From Ctenosaura bakeri (lineage: Eukaryota > Chordata > Lepidosauria > Squamata > Iguanidae), in NCBI GenBank assembly GCA_948474755.1, contig CAOLHI010000357.1, positions 310,001 through 374,000 of the forward strand: a stretch of 64,000 bases of DNA. The letters are read 5' to 3'. Shown piece by piece: positions 12,015-23,097 of the stretch. The position numbers and the translations under genes are program-made. The notes under the pieces were generated by a model. It saw only the letters and a program-made list of their open reading frames with translations, was not told the DNA's origin and made no database searches. The number at the start of each line of letters is the position of its first letter. Within the stretch, counting starts at the first letter, position 1.

Positions 12015-12150
12015 GATTCTGAGCAAGGATAAAGCAGCAGAGCTTGGAGTGCATGGAGTGGGGGTGGGGAGGGGTGTGGCCACAGTGTGGGGGCGTGGCT
12101 GCTGCATGCGAGGGCGTGGCTACAAGCCAGGAAGCCCCTAAACCTCCACC
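12015..12150 (-). repeat. GC-rich repeat fragment, inverted partner of 12545-12695
   Basis: A G-rich stretch on the plus strand (several runs of four or more G at 12060-12075). Its reverse complement contains 'cttgtagccacgccc' followed further on by 'gcactccaagctc', which match 'cttgtagccatgccccc' and 'gcactccacgctcc' in the segment at 12545-12695. The pair probably derives from one repeat family in opposite orientations. Class unknown. Confidence 0.5.
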
Positions 12151-12544
12151 ATTGCCCCCGTCTCTATGCAACTGCAAGGATACAATGAGAGTAAAGCCGA
12201 AAGAATGAAGACATGCATGAAACAGAAATCCAAGTAGTATTTCAAGCATGTAGAAACAATAGAGCTGTCTTGCATCCAAGCATGTGCTATGAATAATTTT
12301 GGCTCTCGCCTTCTTCACTGCCACCAGTTCTTCTCATAGTTTTGGGATCATACTTTGTTCTTTCCTGCACTAAACTGTTTCAAGATGAATCATATCCAAA
12401 GACACAGCACTGAACATGTACAAGATAGGATTAGTCTCCACACAGGATCTCAAGGACTGATAAGAGTATTCTTTCAACTCTGGTAATGTTAAAAACCCAG
12501 GCAATTGAAATACACAATATAGTAGCAAAAAAGCTCCTGACCTT
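12151..12544. other. No feature recognised
   Basis: Unassigned sequence between two inverted GC-rich fragments. Confidence 0.4.
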
Positions 12545-12695
12545 AAGATAGTTGCGTAGGAACAGGGGGGCGATGGGGGTCATTTGCCACAGGCGGCAAT
12601 GATTTTGGGGCATCCCAGCTTGTAGCCATGCCCCCACATACCAAGGCTCCGCACTCCTCCCTGCACTCCACGCTCCACCGCTGCCTTAAGACAGG
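12545..12695 (+). repeat. GC-rich repeat fragment, inverted partner of 12015-12150
   Basis: Contains 'caggggggcgatgggggtc', 'cttgtagccatgccccc' and repeated 'gcactcc' motifs. It is markedly more GC-rich than its surroundings and shares the core of the 12015-12150 fragment on the other strand. Class unknown. Confidence 0.5.
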
Positions 12696-13359
12696 TAGGA
12701 TAACCAGAGTTCATTTTCTGCTTTACAACAGATGCTATCATAGAACAACTTAAGGAAAAAGATAATTTCCCATTGCATGGTAGATTCTTTTATTTGACAA
12801 TGACATGTAGAAAATGGAGAAACCCTGTTTCTTACTTTTGAAAATGAACATAATCTGCCCGAACCATTATTGAAAATAGATCACAGTTATATTTTAGTTC
12901 TTCCCATCTCAAAATTTTGTGGCACAGTCTTCCAATCAAGAAATGCATACGAAAATGCCTACCTCAGAGAATATATCTTGCAAAATATGTTATTAACTGA
13001 AAATGTGTACACAAATGTCTGCATGTGTTCAAAAAGAATCACAAACAATTATGAAAATGGGAATTCACGCTTATAAAAATGTGAATGTCAAAGAAGGCAA
13101 GACAGACAGATTCATCCATCCCTAATGCAAACATGAATGCAAAGCATCATTACTGTGAAGACTGCAGAAAAGGTAACTGTTTGACACAGCTATCTCCCAC
13201 CACTTCTATACAGCTTTATGGACTCCAATAACACTTCCTCTTAAAACTATCTATTTAGGTCATATCTGAACTGAACTTTTTCAGCACACTACCAAGCTGT
13301 ACATCAGGTTTCAGTAAGTTAACACGGTTGTTATTTAATTACAAATTATAAACACAGCG
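12696..13359. other. AT-rich sequence, no feature recognised
   Basis: Short frames only; no repeat family recognised. Confidence 0.4.
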
Positions 13360-13412
13360 CTTATAGTATATATTATAGTAGAGTACTTATAGTAATATAT
13401 TATAGCAGAGTA
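13360..13412. repeat. 26/27-bp AT-rich tandem duplication
   Basis: Two copies of a unit beginning CTTATAGTA and ending GAGTA lie head to tail at 13360-13385 and 13386-13412. This is next to the 5' limit of the BovB fragment. Confidence 0.85.
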
Positions 13413-13426
13413 TAGTACTTTCAATT

Positions 13427-13858
13427 CTATGTATAGATGTTAAAGCTGGACAATGAAGAAAGCTGACAGGAAGAAAATCAACTATGTTGAAATGTGGTGC
13501 TGGAGCAGAGTTCTGTGGATACCCTGGACTGCTAAAAGGCAAATAAATAAAAAGGCAAATAAATAAAAGCGAATCAAAGCTGAACTCTCACTAGAAGTCA
13601 AAGTGATTACACTGAGGCTGTTTGAACATATCATGAGGCAGTGTGACTCATTGGAGAAGACAATCATGCTCAGTAAAGTGGAAGGCACTAGGAAAAAAGG
13701 AAGACCACGTTACAGGTGGATAGACTCAGTCAACCAGCCCTGAGTTCGTGGGACCTTAGGAGGGTTGTTAATAAAAAGTGTCTTAGAGGTCTCTCAGTCA
13801 TACACTCACTATAAGTCAATGTTAAGTTAGTGGCAATTAACAACAACAGTAACAACAC
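13427..13858 (+). mobile_element. 5'-truncated RTE/BovB LINE (3' end only)
   Basis: This segment parallels the 3' part of the larger BovB copy at 37990-38397: both contain 'gaaatgtggtgctgg'/'gaaatgtagtgctgt' type text, then 'gttctgtggataccctgg', and end in a Bov-B tail ('acactcactataagtca') with an AAC microsatellite. Stops and frameshifts are frequent. RTE copies are typically truncated at the 5' end because reverse transcription stops early, which fits here. A local duplication of 'aaggcaaataaataaa' occurs near 13540-13570. Confidence 0.8.
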
Positions 13859-14974
13859 AGTGGTTATAAACTGGGCAGCTACAGATGAGCAAAGTAGTGA
13901 AAGATATCCCCAGCTTCCTGAACAGAAGGAAAGAGGTCTAACTTGAGAGACAACGGAGCACACTGTTCCTCTTCAGCCAAAATATTTGCCCTCCCAGGTC
14001 ATTTCTATTTGATTGAGCAAAAGAATCTCCGTCAGCATTTCAGATTTTATTCATTCATTCCTCTGATAATCACAGAGAATGTGTCACAGTCACACTGTCA
14101 AATGTAGCCACTGTGCTCGTATGTAATCATATCTTTAGCCTTATTAGCATCTAGCTCTTAACTTCAGCCAGGACTTTCAAGTCTAGGATGCCAAGAGAGT
14201 GACCCACAAAGAACTGCCCAAGAGTAATAACAATAGTGTCTTTATTAATAGAAAGATCACATCTAAGCTCTGCACAAAAATAATAGGACAGGTCCTGTTT
14301 CACTAACTTCAGCACTATCAGTCAAATATTTGTCCGCAAGACTCTGTAACAATATAGAATGGTTACCGAAACTCTAGATAGCACTGTGTCCACACATATA
14401 ACTAGCTATATTTATTTGGAGAGAAGGAAAGAGAGAAATTAGAGGGGTGAGTTTCCCCAGTAACACAATACTGTGTTAACTTGAAAATTATTCCACCACC
14501 CCTCTCAACACATACACACAATTATTGCTTTAAGGAAAAGCTCAAGTAATTTTTTTATCCAATCTGAGGTCAGAAAATTGATTCTTCATTGTGGAGAGTC
14601 CAAAGTCCTTCACAGAAGGTCAGTATTTTGCCCCCTCACTTATAAATCCATGTGGCACTGCTTTTCAAAACAGGTTCCCCTGCAACACTTCTTTGTGGCT
14701 TTGCAAATGGTGCTGTTGTGGAGGTCTTCCTTGGGAACACAGCTGGTAGAAGACAAAAGCTTACTCCCCACCTTGAGATAGAAGGGACCTTGGCAGACAT
14801 GTGTCTCCTCCTCCCTAGGGGGGAATTTCCCTAGTATCAGCCCTTCAAAATGGCTCTTAAAATGCAAAGTCTTCTTCAAGTTAGATTTCCCTCCAAGTCA
14901 AAAGAAAAATCTGGGAACATCAAATGCTTGCCCCAAACTGGAGATCAGCACTGCCTCACTGATGTCAGTGGATG
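13859..14974. other. No feature recognised
   Basis: Overlapping short frames at 14578-14879 on both strands suggest locally low stop density, not a gene. No motif was recognised. Confidence 0.4.
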
Positions 14975-15098
14975 ATGAAAGTGCTCTGGGTTTTAGTCTG
15001 AACTTTAAAGGAAATGGCTGGGGTGCTGAACCTATTTTGAGGATAAGATTCAGCTCCTTGGATGGCTTCTTTAGATTCACTATCCCATAGACATGGAG
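14975..15098. mobile_element. Palindromic element of the TTTAGTCTGAACTTTAAAGG family, copy 1
   Basis: The left arm contains GGTTTTAGTCTGAACTTTAA. The right arm, read on the other strand, has a decayed version (about 'tatgggatagtgaatctaaag'). Length is about 124 bp, close to the copies at 30910 (126 bp) and 34603 (127 bp). The family is not one I can name. Confidence 0.5.
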
Positions 15099-15629
15099 GT
15101 CTCTGGCCACCAGTGTGCCATATTCAATTTCCAGGAGTAAACATAACAAAATTTTGTTCCTGTCTATAATACAAACAGCCTAAGTTACACAAAGGGTACA
15201 GATGAATATCCACAGCAATCATTCATTACTTGTAGTAGGAGTTACCCTTTCCGAACAAACAGTATTTTCCGAACATAAACTGGGGGGGGGAGATGACACA
15301 TTGCTACTACACTCTAAATGAAGGACCAGAGGCACAAAGAGAGCACTATGAAAGTAAATAAATCAATGAGGAAATAGATTTCAAAAGAGAATCCTCATGC
15401 ATTTTGGCTTCATCAATACTTAAAGACTTTAATTCTTCCCAGATAATATATTAATTGTATTGGCATTTGCCACCTTGGACAGATCAGAGGGCCACTTTTT
15501 CCTGCCCTTTTACGTAACTTTCCCATCTCTTAATGCAAAAGAATCTCCTTCTCTAAAGGGGGAAATAGCCTACAGTATTAGACCTCAAAGAACACATGAA
15601 AAAGGGAGGAAAATCCAGTTAGTAGAAGA
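15099..15629. other. No feature recognised
   Basis: Contains a short G run (15281-15290); otherwise unassigned. Confidence 0.4.
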
Positions 15630-15950
15630 GAAATGAATATTGATTTTATTGGAGCCAGCATTGACAATTCTGCTTTCAAGCCAGGAAAACAGCTCCATTT
15701 AGGCCATCAAGGCAAACCAACCCTTTAAACATTAAGCTTCTGGCAGCCTGGCCAGAAAAGAATGTTTGTGTTGAAATGGTACAGATGAAATTTTACACAA
15801 GGGGGTTTATGCTGTCAAAGCAAAACATGTGATCGTTAACGGCCTGTGCAATGAGATTAGTGAAATATCAATTAAGGCCAAAACTGCACTTTTACTCTGA
15901 ACTGCTTGGATTAGATTGTGACTAACAAAGGGATAAGAAAACTGTTTGTT
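15630..15950. other. Candidate conserved non-coding element (speculative)
   Basis: Repeat-free, moderately AT-rich, with clustered ATTA/CAATTA homeodomain-type cores near 15860-15880 and no long open frame. The texture resembles developmental enhancers in gene deserts. This is an impression, not a demonstrated conservation. Confidence 0.25.
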
Positions 15951-16545
15951 TATTCTAACCGCATTTCAAATGGCAGTTGATTCTATTATACTCTCCCACA
16001 CAGCAGTCATTCCCAATGCCTGTACTCATAGCTGGCCTTAGAGGGTTTTTTCCTTCCTTTCCAGACACAGAGCTGTTTTCCCAGGCCTGAATCTCCACCC
16101 TAGTCCCTTCCCCTGTTCTGCCTTTACAACAGTTAGGAAAATCCCATTCGAAATCATAATGGAGGATGTACAGCAAAACAAAAAGACCAAAAAGTGGGTT
16201 GTAATTTACGCCTGTACTAACAAATATGTATCCCACTACCTTGGAATTCAATTAAGCAAATTGGTGGGAATCTTATAATTAGGAATTAGAAGGGTACAAT
16301 TGTGGAAAATAGCATGGTCTAGCAATGGCAGATTCTGATTCATTTAAAATGTTGGAGGACATTAAGCAAAGAAAACAGCAAAAACTAACACTTGAAACAC
16401 TTGAAACTTTCTAAGCTGTTTAAATACATTCAAACGGATTACAGGAAATAGTCAAAAGAATAAAACTCATCTTGATTTTTAACTAGTTAATATTCACCAT
16501 TACATTCTCTGATTCTCTGTTATTAAGTGAGAACAAAAGCAAGAC
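15951..16545. other. No feature recognised
   Basis: A 98-codon minus-strand frame (15955-16251) has no recognisable domain. Confidence 0.4.
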
Positions 16546-17202
16546 TGTGTGACTGGGACAACATGCGCTCTAAAGAAAGACAACAAACTCAAGACTGAAA
16601 GGACAAAAGGCCACAACCTTTATTGGCTATAGATACAGATAGGGCTGGTGTACGCATGGGTATGGATTCAGGCACTGATCAATCCGCCTGTTGATTGCTG
16701 AACCCAATCCTCCAGCCCATATCCAGATGACATGAATGACTGGAGGGAACCGCCAGGCGTAACCCTCCTTCCATCAGGGGGTGCATGATGCATGCCCACC
16801 CAAGCTGGGCATGTTCACTGCTCCAGTGCACCCCTTGAACTGGATGGGACCCACATTATCCCCTGTCATGTGGCATTTGGTACCTGTTGTCCTGGATTCA
16901 ATACCCATGTGACCACCTGCAAAGTTGTGACAAAATAACAAGAGCCAAATTGAAAATACATAAAATAAACCAAAGAAGCAGGGAGGGGAGCTACTGAAGG
17001 AAGACTGGCAGGCAGCCCGGAGACAGCTAAATAAATACCCAGGAAATGGACCTGAGCGAAGACTACAAGCCTTCACTCAGGCCCGCTCCAGCAGCCAATT
17101 AATTCAAAAGTAGCTGCTTTGAATTCACTGGCTGTTGGCAGAACAAAAGGGGAACTCTGGCCTGTGTGGGGCTGTGCAAGCTGGAAGAGGTTGCCAGCCA
17201 CA
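16546..17202 (-). mobile_element. Possible LTR-like retroelement segment (unclassified)
   Basis: Read on the minus strand, this 0.65-kb GC-raised segment starts TGTGGCTGGCAACC, has a TATTTATTTA box near 17030, a polyadenylation signal AATAAA (plus-strand 16619-16624) followed by a GT-rich stretch, and ends near GTCCCAGTCACA. TG...CA ends and this order of signals suit an LTR. Against it, no matching short target duplication was found, and the distance from TATA to AATAAA (about 400 bp) is long. It could also be the 3' end of another retroelement or processed transcript. Confidence 0.3.
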
Positions 17203-17393
17203 TGTTCATGGTTAGTGATACAGTGCATTTATACCCACTTTATAAATATATTAGGGTTGAGCAAGTAAAGTGATTATTACTCACTGACGTTGTATCTCTA
17301 CTACACATCTTTATCAGTTCCATATTAATTTATTGGTCATTACTCTACCCTATGGAATCCCAGCATTTGCAGTTTTATGCAGTACTTAAAATT

Positions 17394-17405
17394 TTCTGCT
17401 TAGGT
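17394..17405. repeat. L1 target-site duplication, left copy
   Basis: TTCTGCTTAGGT; identical to 18617-18628 and abutting the L1 inverted segment. Confidence 0.88.
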
Positions 17406-18616
17406 TCCGTTTTCTTGTGAACATTTCCAACATGCTTTATTTTCCAACTTGTATATATTTGCAAGTTTTGATGGATCTAGGTACTATCTATGAAGCATTT
17501 TTATGTAATTTTCTTTTAAATTCTGAGCTAATGTAAATTTTTGTGTATTAGCCCAGCTTTTTTCCCAATGTTCCAGGTTTATCGTATGCCCAATATTCTG
17601 TGCCCAGACGATCATAGATTCTTTTATTCTCTCAGTTTCTAATTCCATATCCAGTAAATATTTATATAAGTGTGATGTTAAATGTTCCTTTTTCTCAAAT
17701 ACTATTTTCTCCCATTCGTTCAGTTGAGGGTTTGTCTCAATTCCTTCTAATTTAAGATCCATTTTGCATTTTTCCTTTAGTTGTACATGTAGGAACCATT
17801 GACAATCCCAACCTTCTTCTGTCAATTCTTCACTTGATTTGATTCTTTGATTTCCTTTGGAATCTGTAATTATCAAATCTCTATATGTAAGTCATCTTTC
17901 AAATGGTGGAATCAAATGGTGGAATATCAAATGTGGTGGAAGTGTTGTAAAGCTAAGGTTTATTGGAGAAATATTCACAAGTCAATGACAGAAATTTTAC
18001 AAATAGAGTTGCCTATGACACCTGAAATATATCTTTTAAATATGTTGCATCAGATTGATAAGAAATATAATAGATATGAATATATAATTCTGTACATGGT
18101 TTCGGCTGCCAGGATTGTATATGCTAGATATTGGAAAAAAGAGGAAATACCGGAAATACAAGAATGGATACAGAAGGTTTTAGAATTTATTATTTTAGAA
18201 GACCTTACACTTAATCTGCGGGATAAAAAGCAGACAAAAAAACTTGATGATTTGAGATCAATTAAGACAGTAATAGAAGAAAACTGGATATAGATATTAA
18301 AGGAGTTGAATAGCTGGATAATTGTATATGGATATGATGAGAAATAGATCTGTATACTATAATAGGTAATATGTATACTATAATATGTAATTTAAAGAAG
18401 CCAGTCTACATTAGAGAATTTATGTTTATTGAGATCACGATAAGTTACTTAAATAGAGGTTCTATCAAGAGGTGAGGGGAAGTTATAAGAGAAACGGATA
18501 GATTGTATGATAACATGATAAATAAGCTTGTTTTGTTTTTTTAATTTGAAAATATGACAATACAAGTATGTAATGTGAATAACAGTTGTTTTAATAAAAA
18601 TATTATATAAAAAAAA
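17406..18616 (+). mobile_element. L1 LINE fossil with 5' inversion (twin-primed insertion)
   Basis: The direct part (about 17925-18616, plus strand) encodes the C-terminal end of L1 ORF2: it starts at QMWWKCCKAKVYWRNIH, contains YWKKEEIPEIQEWIQKV, stops at about 18293, then has a 3' UTR, AATAAA (18593-18598) and a short A tail. The inverted part (17406 to about 17915, minus strand) encodes the immediately preceding ORF2 region, including FTLAQNLKENYIKMLHR and a CWKC pair near 17421-17436. The whole is flanked by a perfect 12-bp duplication, TTCTGCTTAGGT, at 17394-17405 and 18617-18628. The copy is non-functional. Confidence 0.88.
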
Positions 18617-18628
18617 TTCTGCTTAGGT
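18617..18628. repeat. L1 target-site duplication, right copy
   Basis: TTCTGCTTAGGT directly after the A-rich tail of the L1; identical to 17394-17405. Confidence 0.88.
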
Positions 18629-18889
18629 GCTCTCCTAAACTACATTTCCCAAGGTTCCCTGAATATCTATCACACTACAGAGCTAAACTGATCTAATCCT
18701 CAGTCATCTCTTCTCATGTTACCATGGGAGTTCCAAGAACAAAAGTTGAATGAAATGATGACAATTAATTTAATATTAAACTGAAACACCAGTGTAATGC
18801 AGATATACCACAGCAAAAGTGGGAATTGGGGACTTGTGTCTTGAGTCCACTATTCTGTTCAATGAAACACAAATTCTCCCAAATTAGGA
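18629..18889. other. Mostly unassigned; trace of a hAT-like palindrome
   Basis: The phrase 'aaactacatttcccaaggtt' (about 18639) resembles the central part of the palindromic hAT-like elements, but no ends are visible. Confidence 0.3.
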
Positions 18890-19176
18890 AGTACGACGAG
18901 TGTAGTGGGTACTTGGCAGAAACTGTCCCAAAGCATTGGTGCGAGCCTGCGCATCTGCACAGGTAAGTAGGAACGCAATGGCGCATTCCAGAAAATGTAA
19001 AGACTGGAATTTTCCGGTCTTTACTTAGCGCAATGGAGGACCACTTGGCGACGGATTGGATTGGACTGAGGTGAGGAACTAAGTTAAATAGTCTGCACCT
19101 AGTCTGATCCAAGGTGCGGATGACCTCCGTGCCAGGACGCCTTGGCCCATTTTAACTGCCTCGTGCAGAAAGGGCC
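18890..19176 (-). mobile_element. GGCCCTTTC-ended element, copy B (partial)
   Basis: The right end, read on the minus strand, begins AAGGCCCTTTCTGCACGAGG and runs parallel to the left part of copy C at 20162 through motifs such as 'acggaggtc', 'gcaccttgga' and 'aagtggtcctcca', as far as 'gcaggctcgcaccaatgc'. Beyond that the two diverge and no second terminal repeat is seen, so the copy is truncated or internally rearranged. Confidence 0.65.
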
Positions 19177-20161
19177 TTACTTTGTTTCAAAGTGCTACTT
19201 GTTCTGGATATTATAGTTCACAAATAAGTATATAAATACAGTTCTAACTACCTGTATTGGTCTGTGTGAATTCTAAAGTTAGTACATCCCTCCTAATATT
19301 TTTGCTTTGATGTATACAAAGTCTGGTTTTTAAAATGCAGAAATCCTACTGCTCTGTGTACATTAGCAGGTAATGGCACTCAATTCTTGGGTGGTGGCAT
19401 TAGGGGACATCCAGGCACAACAAATAGGCCAGGTACTTGCCCAAATACCTCTAGAGAGGTTATTGCAGAAGACCTGTAGAATACTGTGCCATAACAGTAA
19501 AAACCAATTTCAATGACTACATTTTCAATGTTACTATAGGAAAGCAATTCAACACATGTTCAACACACATTCCTGCCCACAGTCCTTCTGGTCACTGAAG
19601 AAAGCTTTTACTGAGTGATAAAAATAAAAGTTCTGAGCAATAATAAATAAAGGGGTGTTTTTTTCTAAACACCTTTTCATCATCATCAAACTGATAACTT
19701 AGCAAGTAATTCCAGACTTCAAAGAGGACAGCACTGAAAACAAGATGAGTGAATGTAAGAGGCTGCTTAGCAGGTTTTTGAGAATATGGAAAGTGGCTAT
19801 GGGTGCACAAAAGATGCAGTTAGAGAAGAGCCCAGGAGGGGTGAAAATTTGTTAAAGGATGAATAATCTTCTTTGTTGGGCTGTTTGTAATCAAGTAATA
19901 CATTAAATTAACTCATTAACTTCTTCTCATCTTTCATATCAAATTCAAATAAAACTCCTTGTTAATGTCTCTGTGTGACATGTCCCACCATATTTCTGCT
20001 ACTGGGTTAATCCGCCAGAATCCTATGCTTTTGCAATTCAATTCCTTCTGATATCAGAAGCTGTCCTGCTTCCTTCACTAAGTTCACCTTCTCTTCCATG
20101 CGTCTTCTGCTTTTGCCTCTTTTCAGTGAGCACCTCCTAAATTCTCTGAATTCCTCTCTAA
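19177..20161. other. No feature recognised
   Basis: AT-rich sequence between copies B and C. Short frames only. Confidence 0.4.
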
Positions 20162-20681
20162 GGCCCTTTCCGCACCAGGCAATTAGAACGGGCAGTGTGT
20201 CCTCTCACGGAGGTCGTCTGCACCTTGGAGCGGACTAGAAGCAGACTACTTACCAAAGATCCACACCTCAGTCTGCTCCAAAACAACCCCAAGTGGTCCT
20301 CCAGCGTGTTTTCTAAAGACCACAAAAAACAGGTCTTTATTTTCCTGGAACGCACCATTGCGTTCCAGCTCCCTTGTGCAGATTCGCAGGCTCGCACCAA
20401 TGCAAGCCTGCGATCTGCGGAGGGTGGGCTTTAGGCATGGTGAGCTTCAGCGGTTGGCTGGGACCCACGACCAACTGGAAGACACCATTTTGGAAGCTGG
20501 AAGTCGCCATTTTGGAAGCCGGAGCAGTGCAGATCTACAGACCTCGCACTGCTCCGATTCGCCCTGGACCAAGGAGGAGCCCTGCAGAAGGGCTTCAGGG
20601 ACAGCCCACATTGCTTCGGACTCTAGAAGAAGCGGTACGTAACAGCACAGAGTGATTCCCTTGCCTCGCGCGGAAAGGGCC
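20162..20681 (+). mobile_element. GGCCCTTTC-ended element, copy C
   Basis: Begins GGCCCTTTCCGCACCAGG and ends CCTCGCGCGGAAAGGGCC. It is 520 bp, GC-rich and still contains CpGs, suggesting it is younger than the background. Its left half matches copy B in inverse orientation; its right half (20430-20660) is different sequence. Open frames of 79-94 codons across it are frame shadows in GC-rich DNA. Three-bp flanks are TAA and TCA. Confidence 0.7.
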
Positions 20682-21545
20682 TCAGTCTCACTTTTTCACA
20701 AGAAAGCTCCACATCCATAGTAACTGAAATAACAAATATCCTTTGTGTTCTGCATCGACTTGAACTCTTTTAAAGTTAAAGGCATGCTTCAACAAGTGGT
20801 ATAACTGCAGTGGGGGGAGTTCTTCTTCCCCATGGGTTTCAATCCACATATGATAATTCTTCAGGAGTGTGATGATGGTGGTGGTGGCAATGCAAAAAGT
20901 AACCATAGCAAATGCTCTTAAAAATAAATGTCTGTGTTCCTCCATTCGACTCTTCACTCTAAATCTAATTGTTAGAAGGGAAGTCTTATTGAATTCAATG
21001 TGAATTACTTCTGCATAATTATAAACAGGATCACACTGTAAAATATTGTGATGTAGGCCTTTCAAATTCTGCTATAATTCTTTGCTATATTCTTTGCAAA
21101 TTCTGCTATAAATCATAAACACGATACCTTCTTTATTAAATTTATATATCCATCAGACTCCTAAAGAACAAAACACCAGCATGTTTCTCCTTCTACATTT
21201 CAATTTGAGCATCTGTAGTTACTTAGCTAACATTTCCCTTTCTCAACTAGCCTTGTTCATGCCATATACCTATCTGTAAAAACTTCGGGTTACCAGAGAA
21301 TATAAACAATCTACAATTTAATTCAGCAGAAAGTACCTTGAGTAATGCAGACTGGAGTGTATTTTTAATTATGGTGAACAGCTTCTACCCATCCTTCCCA
21401 ACACAGTCATCAAGCTAGGAGGTATTAAGCATATTCTAGCAGCTTTCTGTTTGTAAGTTTAATTATATTTTCTAACAACACACTATCATACCTCTAAACA
21501 TCCAGCAGGCAACATGGTTCATATCACAATATAAAAACAACTTCC
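20682..21545. other. Mostly unassigned; old repeat trace near 20940-21065
   Basis: A 125-codon minus-strand frame spans most of 20688-21065 but has no recognisable domain. Its 20940-21010 part, read on the minus strand, contains 'agaagtaattcacattgaat', similar to a dispersed repeat motif common in amniotes. I do not treat it as a gene. Confidence 0.35.
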
Positions 21546-21735
21546 TGTTGTTGTGTGCCTTCAAGTCATTTCTGACTTAAGCCAACTCTAAGGAAAACCT
21601 ACCACAGGGTTATCTGGGGCTAAGAGTGTGTGACACACCCAAGGTCACTCAGTAGTTTCCATGGCTAAGCAGAGAATTGAATCCTGGTCTCCAGGGTCAT
21701 AGTCCAATGCTCAAACCACTACATCATACTGGGCC
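21546..21735 (-). mobile_element. Sauria SINE, short form
   Basis: Read on the minus strand: a tRNA-derived head (B box-like 'ggattcaattc' with a 'gtagtggtttgag' A box-like region), the shared 'ccttgggtgtgtcac' core, and a tail ending in 'gacttgaaggcacacaac' that matches the Bov-B tail. It lacks the central segment between 'cccagataacc' and the core that long copies carry. Confidence 0.85.
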
Positions 21736-22029
21736 TACAAAAGTAGTGATTCTTCCTAATTATTTACATCTGATTAACAATAACTTCTCATCAAAATATA
21801 TATGTATTCTCCTTCTTTTGTTGAGAGAGATACTCCTAAAATAGCTTTAGAAACATGAAGATCATTATTAAGCAATCTCAAAGATTTAATTTAGGATTGA
21901 CATGGCTTTTTACTGAATGCCAACACTTCTCCATTGCAGAATCTTGGCAAGATTCATTCGCAAACATACTATTACAGTGGCGAAGGCAGACACATGCCTG
22001 ATATTCCCAGGATATTTCTAGTTATAGTC
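21736..22029. other. No feature recognised
   Basis: AT-rich sequence with no repeat or exon recognised. Confidence 0.4.
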
Positions 22030-22290
22030 AATAAAGAAAGGAATAGGGAGGGAGCAATGATTTTAATTAAACATCTAATTGCTTTCTGAGACAACATGAA
22101 GAAGCCATGATTGCATGAAATTGTGCCCGGCTCTTGTAAATGACAGATTTACCAACATCGCTTTTGTCTGTCATCTGCTCACTGGCTGGTTCTAAATAAG
22201 TGCTAAATCATCAATGCTATTAATGTCATCTAGAGTTTTGCAGCCCGACTCCAATGTAAACAAGTTCTTTTTGTGTGCATCAGGCTTGCG
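22030..22290. other. Candidate conserved non-coding element (speculative)
   Basis: Repeat-free sequence with 'ttttaattaaacatctaatt' and further TAAT/ATTA cores, balanced composition and no long frame. Only cross-species alignment could confirm conservation. Confidence 0.25.
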
Positions 22291-22340
22291 AAGTAAGCTA
22301 AAAAGAGAAGAAAAAGTGCACAACAGACAGAATAGTGCCT

Positions 22341-22375
22341 GCACACACATGCGCGCGCACACACAAACACACAAA
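22341..22375. repeat. CA/CG-type dinucleotide microsatellite
   Basis: Alternating purine-pyrimidine run (CA and GC units) that could adopt Z-DNA. Confidence 0.85.
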
Positions 22376-22680
22376 ATGAGTGTGAATTCAATCTGTATTC
22401 ATCTTACCCTTCTTTGCCCTAGGCAACTGCTTTTCACAGTCACAACTTTTGTCTATTGGCTCCAATTGTTCTGCACAGTTGTCCCTCTCTTGATGGACTG
22501 CTTTAATGTAGATTGATTGTGTCAAACTCAGATACTTTTGTCATCAGTTGCATGCAGACTTAATTCTCTGCTCTGAGTGACCCCACAGTGACAAAATAAA
22601 GCTTGTTCTTTAGATATTCCAAAATCTTTGCTAGACTCCTAGCCACAACAGTACTTGAACAGTTGCCTCTAACATGCTTA

Positions 22681-23097
22681 GGCCATTTCTACATGGCGTG
22701 GCTGTCCTGCATTGGAGAGGTGATGGCAGCAGTCCTTGGGTCATGCTTTCGCACAATGTTGTTGTGGTCCCACAACCACCGTGTCCTCATGCGTCAAGAT
22801 CATGGGATATTCACTTAATGGAAAAAATCCATTTAAGCACCCATGATCATGTGACACTCTTGTCACCCCCAGCAATGCGGAAGGGACAGAAGTGAGATCA
22901 CGTGCTTCATTGCCCACTGCTGCATGGGAAGAAGGACATCTGCAGTGAAGAAGGAAGGAGCATGTCCCTCACGCTCCTTTCTGCAGGCCGCCAGCTGGGT
23001 GCGAAGGGCAGCATTAGGGACAGACTCCCATCCCAGCAGAGGTGCTGCTGGGATTGCAATGGGATTATACAGGAGAGCATCATCATGCAGAAATGGT
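22681..23097. mobile_element. GGCCATTTC-ended inverted-repeat element (copy D, related family)
   Basis: Begins GGCCATTTCTACATGGC and ends CATGCAGAAATGG, an inverted pair with mismatches. It is about 417 bp, GC-rich, with no coding signal. The terminal sequence is similar to but distinct from the GGCCCTTTC family. Multiple overlapping frames (66-128 codons) are compositional. Confidence 0.6.

Noticed and set aside
20358..20655. Two overlapping 93-94 codon frames as coding
   Set aside because: They lie inside the GC-rich non-autonomous element copy C and have no transposase motif.
20688..21065. 125-codon minus-strand frame with a hydrophobic segment
   Set aside because: Part of it overlaps a dispersed repeat motif and no family was recognised; likely chance.
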